DNA from: Edolisoma coerulescens
Taxonomy: Eukaryota; Chordata; Aves; Passeriformes; Campephagidae
Length of the DNA: 64,000 nt
Direction of reading: 5' to 3'
Assembly: GCA_013397115.1 (NCBI GenBank)
Contig: VWZW01004379.1
Span: 478,378 to 542,377, forward strand
The position numbers and the translations under genes were made by a program. This document shows positions 37,005 through 49,791 of this stretch, piece after piece. The number at the start of each line of letters is the position of its first letter. Position 1 is the first letter of the stretch. The notes under the pieces were generated by a model. That model was not told the origin of the DNA, ran no database searches, and saw only the letters and a list, made by a program, of their open reading frames with translations.

Positions 37005-38036
37005 CATCCCAAGAGACCCAGGGAGGGTTTCCCCTTTTTTCCAAATGAAACCACAAAAGCAATCCCAGACCAATATTCCAACCCTCCCAACCCTTCATTC
37101 CGTTCTGCCTGCTGCCTTTTCAATCCTAACTTGTCGTAATTCACTTTTCCATAATAAAGCTTGGAAATTTCACCCCCACTTGGGGTTATTCCCTTAAATA
37201 ACCTGTCCTGACTTGTCAAATTCCCTTTCTTAATGGATTAGAAAGGAGCTGTGAAATTCCAGCAGCAGCTGTTGGGATGTTCTGCATCCTGACAGGAAAT
37301 CCAGGCTGACACTTGGAGCGGGAGAATCCCGGGAGAGGTGTCCTCAGCGCCCTCCTCGACTCATCCTTTAGGTAAATTTGGAATTTTTTCATGGATCAGC
37401 AGCTGAAAAATGGGCACAAAGCACTCCCTTCGAGTCTCCTCCAGGAAAAAAAAAAAGATTAAAATAAAATTATATTTCTTTTCCATTGTTTTTTCCCATT
37501 GCAGATCCTCAGGGATGTGTGAATCCTCAGGGAATTCCTCCCAGGAAGAGCCACGAGGTAAAAAATTCCTTCGAGGTTTAAAGAGAAAAAGGTGGGGAAT
37601 GTTCGAGAGGGAATTTTTCATTTTCAAGGATTAAATCCTGCCCGGCTCAAAGAAAACCAAGGGAAATAAATTCCCAGAATTTGGCATTCTAAGTCCATCT
37701 GCTGTTGGAAATATGGGAAGATTGTTGGGATATTTTGGCTGTAAAGTCCCCCCAGTAGGGGCAGAGGGTGGGGAACCCTCTGGAGCAAAGCCAGAGTGAA
37801 AATCGCATGGAGAGAACGGAGGAAACTGCAAAAAAAAATGGGGTGAAAATATTAAAAATTAAGAAAAAAGAAGAAAACAAAAACCAACAAAAAAATCAGT
37901 GGGGGTGGTGGCACAGGAGGCAAAAATCGGAGGGAAAAGCAAAAAAAAAAAGAGATTAAAGGGAAGAAACTGAGCAGACGGGAAAAAAGGCCTGGGAAAG
38001 GTCCATGGAGGGGCAGAATGACAGGAAAAAATACAG

Positions 38037-38162
38037 CAAAAAGTGGAAAAAGACATCAAAAAGGTGAAAAAAATGCACCAAAAAGGTAATAAACTGCATC
38101 AAAAAGTTGGAAAAATGCAGCAAAAAGTTGGAAAAATGCAGCAAAAAGGTGGAAAAATGCAA
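38037..38162. repeat. 21-bp A-rich minisatellite, six units
   Basis: Unit CAAAAAGTTGGAAAAATGCAG at 38100, 38121 and 38142, with more degenerate copies at 38037, 38057 and 38079. It lies at the end of a purine-rich stretch starting near 37795. Confidence 0.9.
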
Positions 38163-38534
38163 CATTCAGTTAAAAATGGAAGTCGTTTCCCACCTGGGCA
38201 CTGGTGGAGCCTGAGCAGGGCAGGATCAGCCTCATTCCCTGTCCCTGAATCCCTGCTTGGAAAAAAGCGATTCCAGAGCCAGTCAGGCCGTTAATTATTG
38301 ATAAGCAGGGGGGGAATTAAAATGGAACAAAACCCTGGATAATTTAAAATAAACCTGGAGCAGAGCTGAGCTGCAGAGGGGGAGGGAGGGCTCTGGGAAA
38401 GCTGGGAAGAGTCACTCCAGAGGGATAAATAATTCACAGGGCTTTTCATTTATTCAGCTTTCTTTGCTTTCCTGATGTTCCAGGGAGGGAGGGAGGGAGG
38501 GATGGATGGGGATGAGGGACTCAGGTGGGAGCAG

Positions 38535-39345
38535 AGGGAATGTGGAGAGCCCAGCGATCCCTCTCCTGCAATTCCAGCGTTATCAGGACACGTTTCAATC
38601 CCTATTTTACATTAAAAGTGGGATTTGAGCTCTGTTTATATCCATTAATTGAGTTATTCCTGGAGCCGCTGGGCTGTGCCTTTCCTGGTGCCTCTGGAAT
38701 GAGCACTGGGCATTCCCAGCCTCCTGCTCCAGGCTGCTGGGTCTGGAATATCATGGAATGATGGAATAGGAAGAGCTCCAGGCTCTCCCTGTTTCAGAGA
38801 GGATGTGGGACACAGGAAGAGGGGCAATGTGGAGAGCCCAGCGATCCCTTCCTGCAATTCCAGCATTTCAAGACACATTTCAATCCCTGTTTTACACTAA
38901 AAGTGGGATTCTGTATCCATTTATTTCCATGAGGTAGCTGAAATCAGCCTTGTTAATTAAGTTATTCCTGGAGCCACAGGGGTGGTGCCTCTGGATTGAA
39001 CATGGGATATTCCCAACCTCCTGCTCCAGCTTCCTGGGTCTGGAATATCATGGAACGATGGAATGGGAAGAGCTCCAGGTTCTCCCTGTTCTGGGGGAGA
39101 TGTGGGACACAGGAGCTGAGGGAATGTGGAGAGCCCAGCAATCCCTCTCCTGCAATTCCAATGGCACAGGACACATTCCAGTCCCTATTTTACACTAAAA
39201 GTGGGATTTTGTATCCATTTATATCCATGAGGTGGCTGAAATCAGCCCCCATTAATTAAGTTATTCCTGGGGTCACAGGGATGTTCCTCTGCTGGTGTCT
39301 CCAGAATGAACCTGGGATATTCCCAACCTTCTGCTCCTGATTTAT
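38535..39345. repeat. Three-copy ~290-bp tandem repeat
   Basis: TGTGGAGAGCCCAGCRATCC recurs at 38541, 38829 and 39125 (spacings 288 and 296). Each unit follows with CCTGCAATTCCA, CCCTRTTTTACA-TAAAAGTGGGATT, TTATTCCTGG-GCC, then TTCCCARCCTYCTGCTCC. Units 1 and 2 end with GGTCTGGAATATCATGGAAY; the third is cut after TTCTGCTCC. Units are about 80-90% alike. Confidence 0.92.
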
Positions 39346-40299
39346 TCCCCATCCCGTATTTATTTCTCCGGCTCCCTAATCAGGAGGAAACAAGTGATTA
39401 GCGCTGATGGGAGGCTAATCAAGAGATGATCAGCCAGGACAATCAAATCAGCTCCGGGAGACAAAAGAAATCCCTCCTGGAAGTGCAAATTCCAGCTGGG
39501 ACAACAACATGTTTTTAGGCTGGATAAATTTGGGATGGGGGCACTCAGGTTAGCTCAGCTCAGCCCGGAAAAGCGGAGTCAGCTTTAATTCCTTGAGTTA
39601 ATTTGCATTTGGAAGGTGACATCCCTCGGCAGCAGTGACACAGCAAAATCAGGGATTTCTTCATGGATATGGGAGAACTCTTCACTCGCGGTTTTATGGA
39701 CAAGAGTGGGGTGGGAATGATGTGGCTGAGCCCTGGAGCAAAGGGAAGGCTTGGAACCCACCCCAGCTGGGATTTTCCTGGTGGTAGGAAGCAAACCAGC
39801 CCCAGGAATTGCTCGGGTACCAGAGGTGCCTTCCATTTTCCTTAAGAAAATCGGCTTTCCTTCCACTCCTCCAACCAGCAGCGCTCCAAAACCACCCTGA
39901 GTCTGGAACAAACCTCCTGGGAAGCCCCCTAAACTTCAGGATCACCTCTAAGCAAAGCTGTGCCAAGCATGAAATGATACAAGCTTCACAAATTCCTTGT
40001 CTGGGAGCTCCTGCTGCCAGGCCAGAGGGAAAACCAGCTTGGAAATGGGATTGCAGTCAGGGAATTGTCTGGAAGCACAGTAACGAGCATTCCCATAATT
40101 GCTGGGTCCCCAAAGGCTCACGGATTGGGGGCTGCTTCCCTTGGAATCTGCTCCCTCAGGGTGGGAATACTCTCATTTATTTTATTAAATGTTATAAAAG
40201 CCTTGCTGGCTGATACAGCACAAAATCCTTCACATGCCCTGAGTGTTTAAAAGACTTCAAAATTTCCCTGAAATCTGGGATAAAAGGAATTTTTTGGGA

Positions 40300-40385
40300 G
40301 ATTCCACCGTCCCAGGTGGCTCCAACCTGGCCTTGGACACTGCCAGGGATCCAGGGGCTGGCACAAGTTCTCCGGGCACCTTATG
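40300..40385 (-). mobile_element. CR1 LINE small internal fragment
   Basis: Antisense: ACCGTCCCAGGTGGCTCCAA, CCTTGGACACTGCCAGGGAT, CCAGGGGCTGGCACAAG. Both ends are missing. Confidence 0.75.
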
Positions 40386-41541
40386 CCAGGGCATTTGGAG
40401 AGACATTTCCCAGGTATTCCTATTTTAAAGGATGTTTTTAATATTCCAACCTAAATTCTCCCAATCCTTTAGCAGTGAAGCAGAGCTGAGTGTTACAGGC
40501 ATTAATTAACACTTCTATTTTAGCTTTTATTGTTAATTGTGGAGAAAAGCCCCTGCAGGAAATTGTTGTGTCCCCACCTCTGGTTTTTGACAGTCACTTT
40601 GGGATTCCTGTTGGCTGGCAAGGAGCAGGGAATCAAGGAATTGAAAACGAATCCAGGAATCTGGATCCAGGCAGGGCCCGATCGGGTGTTTATGAACTCA
40701 TTTATTGAGTAAATCTGTGATAAGAGATAAGAACATCACAGCAAATAAATATCTGCCCATGAAGGTGAAACTCCAGGCTGCCTCATTTTGGAGAAAATCA
40801 TTGTTTTCCTAAAATAAGCAAACCATTCAAGTGGGAAATAGTGGGAATAATTCCTGGAAGAGCCTCCATAGCTCTCCCGAGAGTGATCTCTATTGGCAGC
40901 CAGGGGAGCGTGGCCCCCTAATGGGACGATTTAAATGCATAACAGCTCCCATAAACTCCTTAAAGGGTGTCCCCACATTCCTTATGTTGTCGTGGCTCTC
41001 CCAGAAAATCCTGGATCACTCACGGGCCTCTAAAGCAGGAGAAAATATTGTCCTGCCCGTCTCAGGCTGGGCCATTACCAGTTCTGCCCCTCAAGGTGTG
41101 AGGGACTGTGTGGAAGGCAGAACTCAAATTCACCTTTCCTGCCACAGGACCTGCTTTTAAACAAACCTAAAAACCCCCCAAAACTGTTTCTGTGAGCACA
41201 TCAGCTCCCTGCCAAAATAAAGCAACAGCAACCTGCAGTGATGGGGAAAATGCAAAGTTTGGGAGAGCGTCTGCGAGAGGAAAAGGCATGGATTTCATAT
41301 TTGGGGAGAGAATTCCTTGGGGGCAGCTCCTGTTTGTCTGGTTGTTTGAAGGCCACCCAGAACTGAACAATTTGGGTGTCCAGGCTCTCCTGAACACCAG
41401 GAGATTTCAATTTCCCCTGCTCAGATTGTCCAAAACCAGTCCAGTTTTTCCTGATCCAATTGTTCAAATTTCCCTGCCGGTGTAGTTAATCTGTCATGTT
41501 AATTAAGCACTTCAGGGCCCAGTTTTAATTTATTTAACTTC

Positions 41542-42735
41542 TGTCTTGGTTCGAAAGACAAGTGTCTGCTAAGGAAGGCAGGAGCCTCACTTGGAATGGA
41601 AAATGTGACCCCCTTCCCCTCCGAATTATTATAATTTTGGAATGAAGGGGCTTTCAGGCAAAATAGATGAGGAATAGGAATAACAGTTCTTTACAAATAT
41701 GTAGATATGTATAACAAGGCAAACAAACAGCAGTAACTGTGGCAGTGCCAACAAACAGAACCAGAACCCAGTGACGCCCTCTCGGCTGTCGGGCGCCTTC
41801 CCCTTGGGTGCAGTGATGGGCGCAGCCGCCAGGGGGCGCTGTTTGCCCCCGGGGCGCAGGGCGGGTGCGATGGTTCCCCCGCTCCTGCAGGGGGCGCTGT
41901 GGCGCGAGCTCAGCCCTCACGCGGTGATGGCGGCCTGGCCGAGGCGGGGAGGGATGGAAGAAAGGCTTCACAAACCCTCCGGGCAGCCGATCCCCGTGCC
42001 CAGCAGGACCCTCGGGAACAGCAAACTGGAGCGGCAGGAGTGAGCACAAAACCCCGGGTGGGAGGCGAGATGTATCAAAGTCCGGAGGTGCAGCGGGAAC
42101 TCCATGAGGCCTCGGCAGGCAGGGGTGTGAGGTCGTGGTGTAGCACTGCTGGGAGCAGCGGCAAAGGAATGGTGGGGACAGGGCAGACATGGCCTGGCTC
42201 CCAGCGGGGCAGCGAAAGGCGGGCTTGGGATGCTATTTTTTTTTTCCTGAGGCACCTGAGCAGATGGTGAAAAGTCCCTNNNNNNNNNNNNNNNNNNNNN
42301 NNNNNNNNNNNNNNNNNNNNNNNNNNNNNNNNNNNNNNNNNNNNNNNNNNNNNNNNNNNNNNNNNNNNNNNNNNGTAGAAGGAAGGCAGCAGAAGGCAGA
42401 ACCCCGCAGTGGTGACGAATTCTCCCCACAACGACAGCAGGTCCTCTCCCCCCCGAATGCCGAGAGAGCAAGGGAGGCAGCGGCCCCACCCAACCCCTTT
42501 TCCCAGTCCAGATCTCTTGGCATCTCTGCCCCACAAGAGAAAACCCCAGGTAAAAGGGGGCAGCCAGCTGGACCCCTCCCCCTGTGGCCAAGTCTTTTGT
42601 CCCCCTTAAGCATCCAATAATCACTGTTTCCTAGGGACACGTATGGGGAAAACTCCTTAAGAGAAAAAGGAAAACAAAAAGGAGACCTCTCAAAACCCCA
42701 ACAACGTTTTCCCCAGTTTTTTTGTTGAGGTAACA
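41542..42735. mobile_element. Endogenous retrovirus LTR-like element (solo LTR or partial copy)
   Basis: The left part, TGTCTTGGTTCGAAAGACAA then GTGTCTGCTAAGGAAGGCAG and GGAGCCTCACTTGG, resembles an abundant songbird LTR as I remember it. The right boundary is tentative: sequence ending GTTGAGGTAACA at 42735 would give TGT...ACA ends. The middle is GC-rich and broken by 95 N. No protease, polymerase or envelope coding is visible. No clear target-site duplication flanks these ends, so the boundaries and orientation are uncertain and the copy may be incomplete. Confidence 0.65.
42280..42374. other. Assembly gap of 95 N inside an LTR-like element
   Basis: Unknown bases interrupt the GC-rich middle of the LTR-like repeat. 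Confidence 0.99.
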
Positions 42736-43149
42736 ATTATTTGAGATTTAACAGCACCTCCAAGTATTTGATCTCTCCCAATCTTTCCCCACTAGGATTT
42801 TGCTCCTCACAAATGTGGGCTCCTGGAAAGCCACAGCTCAAATGCCCAATTTTCTCCTGGAAAATTAAAAAGTAGGCCCTTGCTTTGCTCAGCAGCAAGA
42901 CTTGAGGTAAATTAACTTCCCCTTTGGGTTTGGATGGCTGCATAATGAACCCAGCATTGTTCAGCTGGAAATCCTGGAGCAATTTTTCATCCCAAACCTC
43001 TCCTGAGCAGCGCCTTTGACAGGTTATTAAGATTTTAGTGTCACTGTGGAAACATTTTTCCAGGCGTCTTGGCTGTGATCAGGAGAGGTTCCCTGCTCCT
43101 TGTCCAGCTGCTGAGCTCCCAAAGCTAAATTTAAAAATCCAGCTTTTTT

Positions 43150-43219
43150 TTAGGAGTGCACAGGAAATATTTAATAAGGAAATATTTAATTTTAGAGGTG
43201 TACAGGAAACATTTAATCC
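43150..43219. repeat. Short 42-bp duplication
   Basis: GTGCACAGGAAATATTTAAT at 43156 is echoed by GTGTACAGGAAACATTTAAT at 43198, with a further GGAAATATTTAAT between. Confidence 0.75.
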
Positions 43220-43689
43220 GGGATTTCCAATCCTGGATTTTTCATCCTAATGACCAAGCAAGGCTTTCGCATCGTTTAATTGAGGTGCTGAAGGGGAGGC
43301 AGTTGAGCTATCAGTCCCTGGGAAAGGTCAGGCTGCTCGGATAAATCCCCAAATTATGGAGCTGGGGAGAGGCTCATTAAGGGAATGATCCCACAGCATC
43401 CCTCTGCCAAGGGATGCAGGAGCTGGGATGCAGACGGACGCTGGATATTTGTGTTTTGCACGTGTCCATTCAGGATTTATGGAACAGGAAAATACCTGGA
43501 TCATGCAATTGTAAATGACTTTATGTATGGAAATATTTATATTAGGATACAGCTGCATTTCCCAATCATTTGCATCACGGTGAATTCCCAAAAATTCGGG
43601 CGATTTCCATGTTTTGAATGAAATTCCACAGGAATTTAATTTATCTCCAGCACTGATTTAACCAAGGAAATAAACACTGGGACACCTTC

Positions 43690-43820
43690 CCCATCCCTGG
43701 GAGTGCCCAAGGCCAGGCTGGATGGGGCTTGGAGCACCCTGGGACACTGGAAGGTGTCCCTGCCCATGGGATGGGATTTAAGGTCCCTTCCCACCCAAAC
43801 CGTCCTGGGATTCTGGGAAA
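43690..43820 (+). mobile_element. CR1 LINE 3' fragment
   Basis: Sense: GGAGTGCCCAAGGCCAGGCT, GGCTTGGAGCACCCTGGGAC, tail CCCTTCCCACCCAAACCGTC. Confidence 0.88.
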
Positions 43821-45471
43821 ACACAGGAGGAGCAGAAGATCCGACACACTGAGGGTTCATTTTTAGACATCTGAGTTTCTGACATGGATCAATCCAGAAT
43901 ATCCATTCCTGCAGCCAAACCAGCGTTGGAATTACAAACACAGCTCATTCCCCCTGGTTCTGCTGCTCTGTGGCTGGAGGAGACACTAAAATAAACCTTT
44001 CACAGGGAAAAATACCAATCATAAAACCCCTATACTCAAGTTCCTGGTTAGCCCTAATTAAGTGGAAAAAGAACATCAGATGATGCTAAAAATTAATTTT
44101 AATTCCACTTTTAAAAAATTTTCATTTAATTGGAGTTTGGGCTTGCGCAAGGCTAAACTTTGACTTGAGCGTTTAAAAAAAAATCCCTCTTGGAAGAGCC
44201 AAACTTTGAGAGTTTGGGTCTAAACCCAGATTTACCCAAATTAAACCTGCCCCGACCTGATTTGTTCTGTCACACTCTAAGCAAGACCCTTCTCCAACCG
44301 TCCCTCTCTTTATGCTGCTGTTGCTGTAATAAAACATCATTTACTGAGGCTCCTGTATCCCAAAAGAAATTCCATGAGTTTTTAGGACCTTTCCCACCAT
44401 TGGCATCAACCCTTCCAGCACACAAAGTTCCACTGTGTGGCCAAGGCTGGGAACAAAGGACAGTGGTGCTGGAAAAACCCAAATAAAGCCCTTCAGTGCT
44501 GCTGGAAAAGGCATCCATTGACAGCCAGGAGCTCTGACATTCCTTTTTCATGGAGAGAGGAGTCAGTGACAGCCTCCCATTCCTTTTCCATGATTACCTC
44601 ATGGTGGGCACGGCCTTTAATAAATGAAATAATACTTTTTTGTGTCAAAGAGCTGGGTTTAAAATAAAAGCGTGGAAAAAATAAATCCCAAAGACAAGGA
44701 CGGCCGAAAGGACATTTCCACGGAAGGTCTGAGTTTGTGCTCTGAGGGAAATTAGGTAGGAATGTTTGGAATTAAAATATCTCCTCGCTGGGAAAAAAAA
44801 AAAGTGAATATTCTTAATTTTCTGCCTCATTAAACTCCTCCTGGAAAGCGAGTTAAGGAACTCTGGGATGTTTTCACAGCATCGAGTTGGGTTTGGGGGT
44901 TTCTGATGATGTGATGAGTGAGGCTCAGATCTGCAGGGAATCAGTGCCCTCACAAGGATTTCTCCAAGAGGGAGCACAAATCCTTAGGGAAAGGTCACAG
45001 TCCGTGCACAAAGTTGTCCAGTTCCCTTTCTTTTGGGATAAGGAGCAGCAAAGAATCTGTTCCATCAGAAGGATGGGAATGAAGGAGTTGCTGCAGTTGG
45101 ACTTAGCAAAGAAGTATATCGGGATTGAAGGTGTGGAATGGGAATTGGGACATGGAAAAGCCAGACTGGGATTTGTCCATGCATATTCCAAGCTCCTCTG
45201 AGCCCCACTGCTGTCCTAGAGGAGATTCAGGGCTCAATCAAAGGTTTGGGGCCTTTTTTTTCCCAGAAATTGAAAGGGACAGACAAATGTCCAGCCCCGC
45301 CCTACAGCCACCCATGGAACTCCACCCCACAGAGCAAATTTAGAATTATTTTGGAAGAAAATCCAGGAAATATTTGACCGTCAGGAAGAGAAACATCAGA
45401 ATGGGCCCCAAGTGGGCAGGAAGCCACAGCAGCATTCCCAGTCTTGGGAAGAAACACCAAGGCCACCATTT

Positions 45472-45650
45472 CATGGAATCACAGAGTCCTTAAGGTTGGA
45501 AAAGATCTCCAGGATCAAGTGCAACCATCAACCCACGTTCACCACTAAATAATGTCCTCAAGTGCCACATCCACACATTCTTGGAACACTTCCAGGGATG
45601 GTGAATCCAGGAATCCACCGCTTTCCTGGGCAGCCTGTTTTAATTGCTGT
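45472..45650 (-). mobile_element. CR1 LINE 3' fragment (divergent subfamily)
   Basis: Antisense: CATGGAATCACAGAGTCCTT, AAGGTTGGAAAAGATCTCCA, CAAGTGCCACATCCACACAT, GGGCAGCCTGTTTTAATTGC. Confidence 0.85.
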
Positions 45651-48600
45651 ACATCCGAAAAAAACCAGCTCTGGACTAAAAATACTGAATTCCCCGTGGC
45701 ACCTCCATATTCCCTTTCCATTTCCTTCGAGGTAGGAGATCTGTCCCTGAAATTTGGCTTCAAGATTTCGTATTTAAGTTTGCATCCCAGTTTTGCAAAA
45801 TTAAACGCGGGAGACAGGAGAAATCCCCGGCATTCTGGGAAGCACAGCAGGTTTTTCCGGGAGAGGGGGAAACAACACTGCAGTGTTCATAAATACCACA
45901 GATTCAGCACGGGAAATATTATGACATCTTCATCTAATTTACATAATTTCCATAAAAATAAAATAAAATTACAGGGGAATGCTCTATCCCTGCCTGCAAA
46001 ACCTTCTCTTCCTTTTCCTCCCTGAACGAGATTCTCCTTTTGCTTCTCAGAGGATTGTATCCAATAGCTGGGATTTCTGGACATTGCCATAATCAAATCT
46101 AACAATAATTTGATTTTCTTCTGAGCTCCTCAGAGCACCAAAGCCATTTTATTATTCTGAAGATGGTTTGAAAGCATCTTTATTGAAGGCCCATAAATGT
46201 CTTCAAAGCTATCTTGGTGCCAATGGATCAAGAATACTCCTGAAATTCCTTGTTATGCCTTGTACCTGAAAAATCCATTTGGAACAGCTTCTCCTGTATT
46301 GAATTCCTGTCTGGAGCAGCTGATTTAAGCAGCTGATAGAGGATGGCAGGTGGCCCGTTCATTGTGTTATCATTTTATACACTCTGTCCATAAAACCCCC
46401 AGGAGAAGGATGGACTGTCTGTCCATGAAAAATAATCCACTGGCTGAGGTTTATTGGAACAGCAATGGAATTTTAAATACCTTGGAAAAGCCAAAGCGTG
46501 GCCGCTGACGTGATGGGAACGGCGTTTTCTGAGCTCCACGGCCACGCTCAGGCTCAGAACGAGAGGAGTTAATGCAATTAAAGCAGCGCCTTAATTAGGA
46601 ACTGGAAATGCAGGTTTAGTTGGGAAAACAAAAGCTCCCAAATTTTCAAATACTGAAGGACTGGTGCACACACAATGTGGGGAATGCGTTATCAGAACAG
46701 CAGGAAAATATCAAATGTGATAAACCACAGGAATATTCCACAGTTCACCTCTGGCTCTGGTGTTTCCAGATGGGAACTGCTCAGCTCCCAGCATTTCCCT
46801 GCCCTGTGCAACGGGAGGAGAAATTTTTAATTCAGTGATGGCAAAGGGCAAAATAAGGTCCAAATTTCAGAAGTCACCAGTGAAGGGAAGTTTAAAGCAC
46901 AGTCTGAGGGGTAAGGACACAAGTGGGGTGTGAGGTGATTCTGGCACTGATAAACAAAATCTTACTGGAGAGAAGAGCCTGGGAAATAGGAAACCCCTCT
47001 CAAATTCACTGTTATGTGGGTAGGACGGAGGAATTTTGGGGAATTTTGGGGCATTTGGGGGTTCATAAAGGCTGATATTTTAAACCAAAGGGAGAAAGAG
47101 CTCAGAAGTTAAAGAAAGGAAGAACCAAGAGATGCCATCAAACAAATCATAGAAGTAATGAATAATCCAGAATAAACCCCAAACTCCACTGCTGTATTTG
47201 GATCTCTTAAAGACCTTTGCTAAAGGGTGGCTTTGCCAAAAATTATTAGTATGAAAGATGGGGTTTAGAGAAAACGAAAGATTCAGCCAAATTTCCTGAA
47301 GTGGGACATAAAATAAACCTGGTTTTGAGACCTCTCATTGGTACCCACCAGGGCCATCCCTGACCCTGAACATTCACAGAGCTAAACCCACCCCAGAACT
47401 CAACAAAACTGTTCTCAGGTGTCTCAAGCAGCCCAGTATTCCCACAGAAACACCCCCAGAAATGTCTTATCAGACGTTTTATCATCAACCAAGATCATTC
47501 CTGGATTGATTTTGCTGCTGCTAAACCGCAGTGACTCAAATCGACACCAATAATCACATCAATACCCAACCTTCAATACACACCACAAGAGAAAGAAGGA
47601 ATTAATTGTGTTCTGCTCCCACCAGCAGAAAGGCTCCAGAGGGTCCTTTTGTATCCCAGCAGTGAAAATCCCATGGGATAATATTTGTAAGAGAGTTAAA
47701 CTTGGATAATCATTCCGGGTGATTACGTACACAAATAAACACAAACTCAACAACCATTTCTCCACAAAAAATCCATTTAAAAGACAAATTCCATGTTAGG
47801 CCACAGTGCTGTGAATTCCCTGCTCACATTTAGAGCTGGGATTATCTGAAGCCAATGGAAGAGGTTGAAAACATTTTTTCCCATGTTCCCTTCATTCCGA
47901 GTGTTATCTGACAGCCACATCAATGTTAATGTTTCTCCTCAAACCATCAAATATTTGATTTCTAATTAAGGCCTTTTTATCTCGGCGCTGGATTTGTCTC
48001 CCTCACCTTTAATTATGTTTCCAGCCACGCTGCTCGAGAGCAAGATTTGTATTTTTACATTATATAGAAATCACATTGTAAATATTTATCTGATGGTTCC
48101 CTCCCTGCTGCTTGTGGATTTGGGAATCCAGGCTCACAGGGAAGCTGTGAGGGAATGCTCCCCGCATTAACACCTTGCTGCTTGTTAGGATTTCACTGCC
48201 TCCCATACATTGATATTCCCTCTCCCTCAACTCCCCATCACTCCTGCAGGTGCAAAACACACCTGGGAATGTCACAGACACCAGTGGAAAAATGGGATTC
48301 TCCTGGAAGACCTAGGAACACTCAAAGGCTGCAGAGAGATTTTGTTCTGTTTTAGAACCAAACCTTAATAAATCACTGAGAAAAGTCACAGCTGTGAAGG
48401 TACCACGCAGGGCAGGAATGACAAACAAACAGGGGTTTGGGGGCAGAGGAGTTCAGTCCTGGCTCTTTTCCTCACTGGGCATTTCTGTGGCATCAACAAA
48501 TGGAGAAAGGGTGGGAAATAACCATTCCCGTTTGGAAAAGCAGGTTTTGTGTGGTTACACCTCTAAAAAGAGCATTTCTTCGTAGGAAGTCACCCATTGG

Positions 48601-48925
48601 AGCACTTGGCTCAAGAAAAAAAATGGGAATTTTATGGAATCAGTTCGTGCCATTCTCATGAGCATCCCAGTGGTTTTTAGGAGAGGAAAAGAGATGCTTT
48701 GCCAGGATGGGAGCTCGGGAGTGACAGAGTTGGGGAAAGATCCCCGTCCAAGGGCAGCGAGCCCCCAGTCCCGGCCGAGGAGCGGGAGAACCGCGCCTCT
48801 GTCCGCGGTGCTGAACGCCCGAGCACCGCCACCGCATCCCGGGGCGCTCCCGGGGCGCTCCCGCTCCTCTCCCGGGCAGCCTGGCAGGGTGGGAGCTGGG
48901 ATAACCCATCCTCCGGGACGTGGAA

Positions 48926-49456
48926 TGCTTCCTGAGACCCCGCCTGGAACGCTGCGCCCGATTCTGGTGTTCCCACAGTAAGATGGACACGGAAATGTTG
49001 GAGAGAGTCCAGAACAGGCTGTGAAGTTGATAAGGGGACCGGAGAACTTCCCCTATGGAGACAGGCTGGGAAAGTTGGGGCTGCCCAGCCTGGAGATAGG
49101 AAATTTATGTGGAGACCTCAGAGCACCTTCCAGGATCTGAATGGGGCTATGAGGGACACCTAGAGAGACTCTTCATTGGGAACTGGAGTGACAGGACAAG
49201 GGAATGGCTTCAAACTGAAGGGGTGGAAATTTAGATGGGGTATTGGGAAGGAATTCCTGGCTGGGAGGGTGGGGAGGGGCTGGGATGGAATTCCCAGAGA
49301 AGCTGTGGCTGCCCCTGGATCCCTGGAAGTGCCGAAGGCCAGGCTAGACGGGGCTTGGAGCAGCCTGGGAGAGGGGAAAGTGGCCCTGCCCATGGCAGGG
49401 GTGGCACTGGGTGACCTTTGAGGTCCCTTCCAACCCGGACCACTCTGGGGTTTTGG
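48926..49456 (+). mobile_element. CR1 LINE fragment, ~530 bp
   Basis: Sense copy starting in the region that encodes the end of the reverse transcriptase (GACCCCGCCTGGAACGCTGC, GTTGGAGAGAGTCCAGAACA). It continues through GGAGACAGGCTGGGAAAGTT and the full 3' end to CCTTCCAACCCGGACCACTC. The most complete CR1 piece in the window; stops and indels abolish any frame. Confidence 0.92.
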
Positions 49457-49699
49457 AGGAAAAAAGCAGAAACACATCCAGGAAGGGAAGTTTTGGCACC
49501 TTTCTGCACAGGAACAAAATTTAAAATATTTATAAGGAAGAACATTATTTCAAATCTATTCTATGTCTGCCTTCTAATTTTTTTTTTTAATTAAAAAAAA
49601 CCCAAACCCACACAAAAGGAAAATGAAAGCAAGTGAAGACAACACAGCTGCAGCCTGCGTGCTCCTCACGCCATAATCTGATCAGTGATCGATAACAGA

Positions 49700-49791
49700 T
49701 CTTTTCCAGCAGCTGGGAACTGTTTGTACCATGCACACAAACCTTTCCCCAGCAGTTGGGAACTGTTTGTATCATGCACACAAACCTTTCC
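49700..49791. repeat. 43-bp tandem duplication, two units
   Basis: CCAGCAGCTGGGAACTGTTT ... ATGCACACAAACC is repeated with period 43 (49706 and 49749), with only two or three mismatches. Confidence 0.9.

Noticed and set aside
41536..42741. Target-site duplication for the LTR-like element
   Set aside because: The bases left of 41542 (AACTTC) and right of 42735 (ATTATT) do not match, so the ends are left tentative.
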